DNA from: Spongilla lacustris
Lineage: Eukaryota; Porifera; Demospongiae; Spongillida; Spongillidae
Length of the DNA: 64,000 bases
Direction: 5' to 3'
Assembly (NCBI GenBank): GCA_949361645.1
Contig: OX442416.1
Coordinates: 996,887 to 1,060,886, forward strand
Shown: in pieces, positions 23,160-34,600 of the stretch
Layout: the number at the start of each line of letters is the position of its first letter
How positions within the stretch are numbered: position 1 is the stretch's first letter
Notes under the pieces: model-generated
What the model saw: only the letters and a program-made list of their open reading frames with translations
Databases searched by the model: none
What the model was told of the DNA's origin: nothing
Made by a program: the position numbers and the translations under genes

Positions 23160-23524
23160 TCCCTCCCAACCTCCCTCCCTCCCTCCCTCCCTCCCTCCCT
23201 CCCTCCCTCCCTCCCTCCCTCCCTCCCTCCCTCCCTCCCTCCCTCCCTCCCTCCCTCCCTCCCTCCCTCCCTCCCTCCCTCCCTCCCTCCCTCCCTCCCT
23301 CCCTCCCTCCCTCCCTCCCTCCCTCCCTCCCTCCCTCCCTCCCTCCCTCCCTCCCTCCCTCCCTCCCTCCCTCCCTCCCTCCCTCCCTCCCTCCCTCCCT
23401 CCCTCCCTCCCTCCCTCCCTCCCTCCCTCCCTCCCTCCCTCCCTCCCTCCCTCCCTCCCTCCCTCCCTCCCTCCCTCCCTCCCTCCCTCCCTCCCTCCCT
23501 CCCTCCCTCCCTCCCTCCCTCCCT
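23160..23524 (+). repeat. (CCCT)n microsatellite in an intron
   Basis: About 90 copies of CCCT, directly followed by unrelated sequence (GATGTGTTTTCTGTCG). Confidence 0.97.
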
Positions 23525-23612
23525 GATGTGTTTTCTGTCGTTTTTCTGATGCCCTACCATTACCTAGTGTGGTCTGACATTTGTCCAAATGCGTGAGAAA
23601 AATTTATTATGA

Positions 23613-23639
23613 CCCCTGATGTCAATCATAGTGATAAGG
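23613..23639 (+). pseudogene. 5'-truncated ankyrin exon remnant
   Basis: Only the last eight or nine codons of a type B exon remain (DVNHSDK reading), followed by GCAAGCG where sister exons have GTAAGTG. The downstream intron still matches the array. The 5' part of the exon and its acceptor are gone. Confidence 0.65.
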
Positions 23640-24000
23640 CAAGCGTTAGTGCACTATTGTTGTACTTCATAAGTGCACACAATGTAATGCCTTGGTTTCT
23701 TCTCAGCCTAACTATGGATTCGTTATTTTTATACGTGATTAAACAGGTTCAGATGGGCCATTTACCCTTTACAACCACATATTCTATAAAGTGGTGGGGT
23801 TTGATAACCACCGCAATGCAAGCGCTAACGGAGATTTCATCGCAGGGTAGTGGCCTAACGAATTGGGTGTGTGGCTGAACGGATCTAGTTGGTTTGTCCC
23901 AACCTTAGTGTGGCATATGCCACGCTAAAGTCGGGACGCGCCCAATTTGAACGGAGAATTAGGGGACCAATGGGGACCAATGGTACAAAATCTGTGACTG

Positions 24001-24087
24001 TTCCGGACATTCCGGGACGGTTGGCAACTATGTTAAATGAATAAACATTCCATTAACAAGTTGCCAACCGTCCCGAACACTTCCGAA
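24001..24087. repeat. Hairpin-forming inverted repeat
   Basis: Arms of about 29 bp (centred on GGGACGGTTGGCAACT and its complement) are separated by 29 bp of AT-rich loop. It lies in an intron and shows no other signature. Confidence 0.7.
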
Positions 24088-24297
24088 GTTTACGTAGACG
24101 CAAATTAGCACACAATGAAAGAATATTATAGTTATCTTCAAGGGCGAAGTAAGTGTACTTGTACATAATCGGAACCTACGCTAGTAGGTTCCATAGGATT
24201 TGTGCCGTACGTATCACGAAGTCGTTAATAAAAGTGACCCGCGTATAATAACGCAAGACTCAAGTAACGACTTTATTGCTATCGCACCGGAATGTAT

Positions 24298-25115
24298 AGA
24301 CGATCATTTCCATGTTTTGTTCAAGTCACCAGACCGTTTGCTTTAAGAGAACTGAACAAAATGCTCATACTGTTCTCGTTCCCAGACCAATTTTTCTCGT
24401 AGTCTTCTTTCGAGATAGGAACGGCTTTAACGAGCGCAAATTAGGTAATGGCTGTAGAATTTCCCGGAAGAACATCTGCTGGGATCAGATATATAAATAA
24501 AACAATCTCGAAATATGCAGTGCTTTTAAAAATGCATTCCCGTGGCAATGTTTCACGTATAATTAGAATTGTGTATCGTATGTGCAAGCTGCCAGCTCTG
24601 TTTACGGCGATTGTCAAAAAGGCGAAGTAAACAACGAGAGGAATGCCAAAAGGGATGCTATGAGTCCGCCCGAGTTTGCGGGTACAATTATTATCTCTGG
24701 TGCAATGCGGATCCTGAACAAAAGCGCTTGGTGCGCGAGTTTTAATATAAAACAGCTGCAAATGTCACATAAATTTATTTTTGGTAGGCAGGGCTGGATT
24801 TTGTCATATAAACGTATGTATACGGGTTGTACAGTATACTAGTAGTCAAAAAAAGAATGAAACAAGATATTTAAAAAACATTCCGGCTCTCTTAGAAATC
24901 GGCTTACGTGTAGTGGTATATACGCAATGGTGGTGTAAAAATTCTACATTTAGCAACATAAATTTATTATTTAATGCCATTATACAAATTGCTAAATATA
25001 GAAATAATTATTGTATCTCCAATCCCTTGTTTCCTTCCTTTTTGCATCACCATTGTCTTCAAATCATATATACCACTAATTTTCTCAAAGAGAATGTTTT
25101 AATATGTTGTGTACG
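24298..25115 (+). mobile_element. Dispersed repeat, copy 1 (foldback-tailed)
   Basis: Several blocks in this segment (GACCGTTTGCTTTAAGAGA, AACAGCTGCAAATGT, GGCTGGATTTTGTC, AAAAAGAATGAAACAAGATA) recur in the same order, on the other strand, in 62857-63985. The last ~240 bp is a diverged palindrome around ACACCACCATTGC-like arms. No intact protein is encoded. The class is unknown. Confidence 0.65.
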
Positions 25116-25159
25116 ATACATCTTTGCCTAAGTGTTCATCACCGCCAGTCAGACCCTGG

Positions 25160-25275
25160 ACCTACATGTACCTACACAGGCCTAACCTGGACCTCAATGT
25201 ACATGTACATGTACTTACACAGGCCTAACCTGGACCTAAATGTACATAAACCTACACAGGCCTAACCTACATGTA
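25160..25275. repeat. ~45-bp tandem repeat (ACACAGGCCTAACCT)
   Basis: Three copies of a CCTACACAGGCCTAACCTGG-type unit with variable TACATGTACATG spacers. Confidence 0.8.
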
Positions 25276-25280
25276 GGTAC

Positions 25281-25376
25281 ACCCTTTTCCAGAAGTTTGG
25301 CCATGACATTCTGAATATCGTACATGTCTTGATTGGCGGCTTTGTCATATGCATGGAGCGGTGTTCCACCATGAGG
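25281..25376 (-). pseudogene. Antisense ankyrin-like fragment
   Basis: The minus strand reads GGTPLHAYDKAANQDMYDIQ followed by NVMAKLLEKG, a good match to an ankyrin repeat (G-T-P-L-H-A ... LLEKG). It runs opposite to the main gene, lies in its intron and has no obvious partner exon. It could be an inverted relic or an exon of a nested gene. Confidence 0.45.
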
Positions 25377-25914
25377 TTTTTAGCTGCTTCTGCTCAGTAC
25401 TTCAGTTTGTGTTGAATTATTGGGGGGCATAAAATGGATTATAACTATAGGGTACGTGTTGTTTTAATAATATAAACAGCTAATAAACAATAAAACTGGC
25501 TGTGCATGTATAGACATAAGGAACTGTGATTTATCGTGCCAAAATTGGAAAAGCCTGGAAAAGCCTAAGTATTTAATAGTGCACTAATTGAAAAAATTGA
25601 TTTTATGTTAGTAATAACCGATTTGCAAGTTGCTATAAACCGGAAAATTTGATTGGATTTTTTTCCATAGTCGTTATAATCGAATTTGATTGATCAAAAA
25701 GGTTACACATCCTAACTAGCGGTTAGTGGCATAAGTAAGTCATACCTAGCTAGGCTCAACTTCTCTGGCCCCAAGCCAACCTGGGTTATCTGGCTACTGT
25801 AACATATACATGATTATGGGACACCTTTTGTATATTCACATACATGTTTGACATTTGCATGTATGCTGTATGTTTATAAGCACCATGTTGACTGAACTGC
25901 TATATCTACTACAG

Positions 25915-28900
25915 GATGGTGATACTCCATTACACCATGCTGCAAGAGCAGGTCATATCACATGTGTGAACCATTTACTTTCCACTCATGGCATTGCTGT
26001 GAATGCAAAAAATAAAAGACAACAAACTCCACTGATGGTGGCTACAAAGTATGATGTAATCACATCACTCAAGAAGTACTCCACTTGTAAAGAAGAATAT
26101 CCTGTTCACACCTTCAATAAAGTTATTCTTTGTGGGGATACAAGGGCTGGCAAAAGCACCTTGGCTAAGGTACCAAGCTTGCGGGGTAATAGTGTTTTAA
26201 TTTTGCTAAATTGAGCATCTTGGATAATAGTGATTTCAATCACCTTTATACATGTAATTGTACATATTTGGTGACCTGGCATTGTCTTGTCTCCATTTAG
26301 GCCATTATTAAAAGTTCAAAGTCTGCAGGACGAATTGGATACAATGTATGTTAAGGTGACAGTGGTTTAGGAATACAGTACCGCTCACGAGAAAGGTAAC
26401 AAAACTCGCGAGACGCTCGCGCGACACACGCGAGCTTCTCGCGGGGGATTGCCTTAATGTGATCGCTCGAGAGGGCTCTCGAGCACTCGAGAGTCTAATA
26501 TCGGTACTCGCGAGGCAATACAACTCGAGAGTAGTGCCCCGCGAGCTAAGCAGCTTTGCTCGCGAGGGAGCAATCTCGATATGCATGCCAGTCTCATATT
26601 ACCCGGCCTGTGCCTATCCTCGCTGAAAGTTTGCATATGTATGTAGGAAAGACCAGAGATAATATATAAATTATCTCTGGAAAGACCCAGGCTGCAAGCT
26701 GAAAAATAGGCATTACTAGCGGTAAGTCGAAAGGCAATTTATGAGTGGCTTAAAAAGTTCATACTAACGGTAAGTCGAAAGGCAATTTATGAGTGGCTTA
26801 AGAAGTTCATACTAACGGTAAGTCGAAAGGCAATTTATGAGTGGCTTAAAAAGTTCAAGGCTGCCACAACATGCACTGCATGGATCCGAAGCAAGTTATA
26901 ACGGCAAAACGGCCATTCAAGTCGTTTGTCCAATGAACAATACATGTAAGCTTATATTGACAAGGCGAACTAACTTCTGAAATGTTCAAAGAGATGCTGG
27001 TCAGTTAAAAGAGTGGCCCGACCGTTTACGTATTTCGCTATCAATGGTGAAGCCAGCAAGAAAGCATCTCACATGGTTGGGCGCTATCTAAACCCATGTA
27101 CTGCCAAATAATAAATTAGACGACAATGAACGGTTGAGGACGCAGAGATCGATTACCACAGTAGGCTGCAGTGCTTTTGTGAAGATTGGTCAGCTTAGAA
27201 AACTAAAACCACGACCTCAACCTCCTCATAAAGGGTTAGTATTTTAAAACGTTAGAAATTAATACATGAATGAAATAACACATTATTACCGTATACGTGT
27301 ACTTAAGCATTATTTGCAACAAGACGTTATTTTTATGAACCCCTCATAGTAAGTAGCTAATAAAAAGTCCTGTACTTTGGATCTCAGTTGTAGCTAAATC
27401 CAACATACGCATGTCACGCGACGCAATTACGTTATTAATAAAATTGCTCGAAGTTCAAATTTATGATACTCGGCTTCGATCGCGAGCTAGAACCCTCCGT
27501 TTTGCGTAAGTTGTCAAATGAATGCGTATACGTTGTTTGGTTGGCTATAGGGTGCTCTGGTTGTGAAACAAAAGGCAATTTGTCGTGTTGGTGTGGCCTA
27601 CATTGCGCAAGTGCGGAGGATAAAAAAGGTCTTGTAGGTGTTCTAGTTAGGCATCTTCGCGTTTTGGCGAAAACGTTCCAGGTACCACGTTGCCGCCAAT
27701 ACGCGAAGGTCGGGCTACGCCCAACCAGCTTTTGCAAGAGAGTGTGAGGATTTTTAGCAACTTAACCATCAAAAGAGCCCAGCAGGTGTGGTTTTTTTTT
27801 TAAAGAGCTTGATGGGTTAATCAACATAGCTGCAAAAGGAGCCCTGTGGGTGTGGTCTTTTAAGAGTGTGAAGGGTTAATCAAAAAGTGCCCTGTGGGTG
27901 TGGTCTTTGCACGAGTGTGAAGGGTTAATCAATTTAGCCGCCCTGTGGGTCTGGTCTTTGTAAAAGTGTGAAGGGTTAATCGGCAAAGTGCCCTTTGGGT
28001 GTGGTCTTTGTAAGAGTGTGAAGGGTTAGTCAACTTAACCGCGTCCTGTGGTGTGGTCTATGTAAGAGATTGAAGGGTTAATGAACTTTTCTGCAAAAAG
28101 TGTCCTCTTTGAAGGGTTAATAAACTTAGCCGCAAAAAGTGCCCTGTGGGTGTGGTCTTTGTAAGAGTGTGAAGGGTTAAACAATTAGCCGCAAAAGTGT
28201 CTTGTAGGTGTGGTCTTTGTAAGGTGTGAAGGGTTAATCACCCTAGCCGCAAAAAGTGCCCTATGGGTGTGGCGCAAAAATAGTCCTGTGGGTGTGGTCT
28301 ATGTAAGAGTGTGAAGGGTTAATGAACATTTCTGCAAAAAGTGCCCTCTTTTAAGGGTTAATCAACTTTGCTGCGTGATCTTTGTGCGAAGGGTTAATCG
28401 ACTTAGCGGCAAATAGTGCCTTCTTTGAAGGGTTAAACAATTAGCTGCAAAAATTGTCCTGTGGGTGTGGTCATTGTAAGAGTGTGAAGAGTTAATCGGC
28501 TTAGCAGCTAAAAGTGCCCTGTGGGTGTGGTCTTTGTAAGAGTGTGAAGGGTTAATCGGCTTAGCTGCAAATAGTGCCCTCTTTGAAGGGTTAAACAATT
28601 AGCCGCAAAAAATGTCCTGTGGGTGTGGTCTATGTAAGAGTGTGAAGGGTTAATGAACTTTTCTGCAAAAGTGCCCTTTGAAGTGCCCTGTGGGTGTGGT
28701 CATTGCAAGAGTGTGAAGGGTTAATCAACTTAGCCGCAAAGTGCCCTGTGGGTGTGGTCTTTGTAAGAGTGTGAAGGGTTAAGGAACTTAGCTGAGAAAA
28801 AGAGCTTGGTGTACTGTTTAGTAGTGTCAGGGGTTAAGGAACATAGAGCTCTGAGGCCTGTAGCAACTTAGGTCATGTAAAGGAAACCATATATGGCAAT

Positions 28901-30369
28901 GACATGTCAGGTCAACATGTTCAGAAGCCTTACGAATTATCTCCCTATAACTCCACACATGTATTTGCAGGTTTGCTTTTTAAAAATGACTTGGTCATGT
29001 CTAATGTTTCAGTTTGAACTCACTCTGCGAGTGTGGTCTTAGGTTGAAAGTGTACTGGGTTATTGGAAATATGTTCTAAGGTACATGTACAAGGAGATCT
29101 TCCACTGAGAGTTCACAGGTGGTCATTTTGTACTTAATCCCTTTTATCCATCACACTTATGCACACACATGCACACACACATACACACACACATGCACAC
29201 ACACATGCACACACACATGCACACACACACACACATGCACACACACACATCACACACACACACACTTTGAGCTGGTATCTTAACACTTGGCACACAATGT
29301 ATTATTTCCCACAGTGTTAACTTTACAGTTTACAGCTATAATCCTGGGGTTGTGGCCAATGACTTAGAGAGATGGCATGTAGTAAGTAGGCTTCTAGAGA
29401 TCCAGAATAAAATTTTGTTAATGGACATTGTGTTAATACCATATTCATATGTGCAGCTATGTACATATGTGGTTGTGTATTAGTTTTGCAGCTGCCCTTG
29501 TACATCTTTTATCTGATTCAAAATATGGTACAGTCTCAACTGGGAGGTATAAATGGTGTATCATCTTGCTTTGCTAGGAGATGTAAAAGCTTACAGTAAG
29601 CTAATGTACTGACTGGCCCTGTGTGGTAATACAATGATGTGGCATACTTATTATGATGTGTTGACACCCATGCCACTTTTCTCCCTACCACCCTTTTTGC
29701 ACCATACACACCACCCTTCACACCACACACACATGCACACACACACATGCACACACACCCTTGGCACACAATGTATTATTTCCCAGTGACTGTACATGTA
29801 TAATGTAGCCTGGGGTTTTGGCCAATGACTTTGAGGGATTAACTGCCTGTAGCCAGTACATTTAGTAAGTAGGCTTGCCAGAATAAAATTGTGTTACATG
29901 CTCGGTTACATGTAATGTTTTTCCAGGATGTTGCCATATTCATATGTGTGCCTATGTACACATATGTGGTTTTTATGCAGCTGCACATGTACAACTCAAC
30001 TGAGAGGTATAAATGGTGTATCTGCTTTGCTAGGAGATGTAAAAGCTTACAGTGTACTGACTGGCCCATGCACTGCCCAGTGGTCCAAAATTGTATTGTA
30101 TTATGGCTAGACAGTGGTATGCAGTTTAAACGTACATTTACTGTGGGATGTGTAAAATCTCTCAATCCCAAGGAGGGGGGCGGAAGCCCAACGATGTTAC
30201 CCCCCCCCCCCCCCCCCCCCCCCCCAGGCCTCACTACCACTCTCACTGGCCCTGTACATCTAGGTGGGGGTGATGATTGATAATACAATGATGTGGCATA
30301 CTTATTATGATGTGTTGACACCCATGCCACTTTTCTCCCTACCACCCCTTTCTGCACCCCTTTCTTGCC

Positions 30370-30448
<79 letters not shown>

Positions 30449-31605
30449 GGGAAAGGTTTCCTATTGTACCTGTGTGTTTTAGCTGTACCTTTATCAGATG
30501 TAAGATGCAGAGTTCTACATATAGGTTAAATAAATAGGCCTGCAGGCACATTAGGTGTGCTAAACATGTCAGCAGATAGAGTACCATGCCAACAACTGGA
30601 TACGTGTGTGTCCTCCATAATTACGTCTCTTCTTCCATCTAATGTGGTCATGCAGAACCTTGACTATTATGATATGCCTGCAAAGTGTGGTGGAAGCTGG
30701 GATAATGGAGTGGCACTTATGCCACTGAAAACCTGTCCATTATTGAGAATGTACATGTTGTATTATCCTCTCTCTCCTCCCCTCCCATTCAACAGATTAC
30801 AACATTTGAGAAATCCTATGCAGCTGTCATTAGAAGCAATATTCATGAGTGTTTGCATTGTGAAACTATCCTGATAATAGTAGTTGGATTCTTATGCCTT
30901 CCTGTGATGTACTTGTACTGAATCGATATTAACACACTTATTTATACAGTCAGTACGTTGTATTTGAAAAAATGAAGCACACTAAGATGTTATATGCACA
31001 TCTTTAGCTACAACAACTTTATGGGGAGGGGCATATGCCAACTATTGATAACAACCACATCACTTTAAAAATTCCTATGCGAGGTGAATGGTAACTTTAA
31101 GGGGCCCAGGCTAGGAGAGGCATATCCTGTACCACTTTAAAATGTATTTTATATAAAACCATTGACAGTTAAAGTCTCAATCTGGGACACAGGTTGGACA
31201 GTATCTGTCGTTTGAGCACAATGGCAATGTAGCTATGCAGCATCTCTCCCTACCCCTCTACTTACTCCATACCATCACACCCCATCATAGGTGAGGGGGT
31301 GGGTAGCTAGGGAGTGGTGTGATGGTAGGTATGTGAGGTGGAGAGGGTGAAAATGGAACGTAGGTGTGGTATATGATGGTATTGATGTAAGGGAAAGATG
31401 ACATCCTAGTAAGGGTGTGATAATAAGGAGGGTTAAGTTGTGTGAAAGGTGTGCCTCGGGGTGTGGGTGAGATGATATGGAGGTGTGATGGTAGGTTATG
31501 ATGTGGTATATAGTAGGGGGAGGAGTAAATGCCAAATGACTTTTACTATCATCTAACTCCAGTGGAGTGCTTCCCCTACTTGGGGACATGTATGTATGGG
31601 TCATG

Positions 31606-31636
<31 letters not shown>

Positions 31637-34600
31637 ATACTTATTAAAGCAGGTATCCTATGCATGCATGGATGTCCTTGTGCAACATACGGAGTTGTTT
31701 GATGCACCAGCATGACAATCAGTTACCGCAGCATGTATTGCATGATATCTTTATATATACAATGCAGGTCAAGGGTAGCCCCAAGGCACAGAAATGCGGT
31801 TGATTGGTCTATATATATATATATATAATATTATAATATATATATATAGTACTGATATGGCACCACCAAATTAAAAGGTATGAACCTAACCTTTTAAAAA
31901 AATCTACTTACGTTTCTTAAAAATTACAAAGAACTGAATACAATTGTTATATCATATTACATTATATACTACTGAAAGTGTTTCTCTTGTCATCTTTTCC
32001 TGATCCGTATATGTGGCACTTGGGGAAGGGAAATCGAAGCTATTAATAGTTGGCATGGCCTCCCTACTCACCCCGACGTACCATTGCCTCCTCTCTTAAG
32101 CTTCATTCTTTTTTTTTTTTGTTGCAATGATATTGATTCGATTAGAAATACATACATTATAATACATACATGTACATACAACAAGTACAATAGAGGAACA
32201 TTGGAAGGTTTTTGTTAATCATGCTACACCAAAGGTATCAGAGATTCACTGACTGTCAGTTCAATAGAGGCTGGGAGGTGTATAGCATGTCCTTGATTTG
32301 ATCGCGCTCCTCTGATACATTGTATGGATGATCATAAAAGATAGACGGCAACGAAGCCACCCCATTGTCTGACTGTATGATGTGCCCCATTTGTCAGCTA
32401 GCAGTGATGCCAAACGTTTGTAGGTGGTAGTGGCAATGCTACCCATGCCTCCTATTGAAGAGAGGACGATTGGAGTGAATGAAGCTCGCTCAATCTCCCG
32501 AATTCGAAGTTCTGAAGACGCTCACTAGTACTCAATTACGGTAAGAGTATTAATACAATGAATCAGTTACAAGCGTATTTACCTAGTACCTGCAATCCAT
32601 CGATCGATAATACACATTGTACATATGTTACTGAAATGCAACAATATAATTACTCGATCGTAGTTAACGTTTCCATGCATGTAGTCTAATGGCAAATGTT
32701 ATTATTACGCTCCATAGTACTTTGAGCTTTGGGTATATGCTCGCTGCTCATCGGTGTTATGATGCCCCGCCTCCTTAATAAGTGAAATCACAACACCGTA
32801 CCAAGGCATGCAGGACAATCCAAATACTGCTCAGCTGTGCATGCATGTGTATTCTGTGCAATCTCGTTTCAATTGTCGTGTGTGGATTTTACTTTAGTAC
32901 ATACATGTATGGTACCCTCAGTCGCTGATGGGATCTCTAGATCCGTTTTATTGCTGTACGCGTCTGCCTTATCGTAGCAAACATATTAAAACGCCGACTA
33001 CATGTAGTAATGAGCCTGTCATTGTAACATGGGTGAGGCCAATGTCGGGATTTCACACCGCAATTGCCAAATTGGATTGTGGTTCTTTCGTTAGTCTAGA
33101 CACGGAAGAGGCGGATCGGAGATCGCCGGGGGAATTTGACTGGTTATTAATCCCCAACACTGGCCCTCGCGGCCATAGAAATTCTTATTGTGGACAGTAG
33201 GCCTCCACCTCCGTAATGATATCGTAAAGCCTTAGCTACGAGCATTGACAACCACTGACGTGACTTGACCTGTGAAGCTGACAAGTTCAGTCGCCATTTT
33301 ACAAGCCATGTAATGCAAAGGTACTATTGTTCTATTTATGGCCCAAATCACATGGCTTAAGGTTGCGTCTCCGTTGTGAACTGTAGGGTCGAAAGCGGCT
33401 ACTAGTACCTTGGAAAGGACCGTTTAACTTCACAAGACGAGACAATTTTTGTCGGCAAACTGAAAGCAGGAAACTAACGAAGACAGAAGGTACTTACGTA
33501 CTGTCGAGTAAATGTTTTGCCATATTGATTGGGCAGTATGCTAGACGCACTAGAAGTGGTGTGCGAAAGTATTGTAATCGTAGTGGTACAATTACTAGGC
33601 TTAGTACAATTTTGTAAGCTTGGCCGGGGTAGGAATAGCTACACGTACCACATCACTGAGGTATGGTTAGGATTGTATTACATTTGTCAGGACTGGTGTC
33701 AGCCAACCTACTCAGAACAAGCCCCTCACCCTTTGTTGGTGAAGAGCTGCACTCTGCATGTGTGTGGTAATCTTCAGCTTTTACATCCTGTTTGCAGGCT
33801 ATGCAGTGGACCATAACGTCCTTCAGCAGTCAGCTGAGGTGCTGACTTAAGTTCTGCTGGCTTCAACTGTGTGCAGCAGCATGAACACTTCACCTCTACA
33901 CACGTAGACACTTCACCTCTACAGATGTGGACACACTTCACTTCTACACACGTGGACACTTCACCTCTACACACATGGACACTTCACCTCTACACACGTG
34001 GACACTTCACTTCTACACACGTGGACACTTCACTTCTACACACGTGGACACTTCACCTCTACACATGTGGACATACTTCACCTCTACACACGTGGACACA
34101 CTTCACCTCTACACACGTGGACACACTTCACCTCTACACACGTGGACACTTCACCTCTACACACATGGACACACTTCACTTCTACACACGTGGACACTTC
34201 ACCTCTACACACGTGGACACACTTCCCTTCTACATACGTGGACACACTTCACCTCTACACACGTGGACACTTCCCTTGTACATACGTGGACACACTTCAC
34301 CTCTACACACGTGGACAGTCACACTTCACCTCTACACACGTGGACACACTTCACCTCTACACACGTGGACACACTTCACCTCTACACACGTGGACACACT
34401 TCACCTCTACACATGTGGCCACACTTCACTTCTACACACGTGGACGCACTTCACCTCTACACACGTCCACATGAACTCCATGAACCATTTCACTGTGCAA
34501 GTGGTACATAGAGGTGCCCTGCATGGGAGCTCTAGAGGAGATTGGGCACTGCAGCTGGTCCAAGAGATGTTGGGTTATCAATTGGAACATCTGCTGGTGT

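Noticed and set aside
27463..27747. 94-residue plus-strand frame with several cysteines
   Set aside because: No recognisable zinc-binding spacing or family, no splice partners, and a deep-intron position.
32928..33200. 90-residue plus-strand frame
   Set aside because: No domain, no codon or splice support. A CGCCATTTT motif nearby (33291) hinted at a promoter but nothing downstream supports a gene.
33884..34471. CRISPR-like repeat series
   Set aside because: Spacers are 0-3 bp and made of the repeat itself, the sequence is eukaryotic and no cas genes exist. It is a minisatellite.
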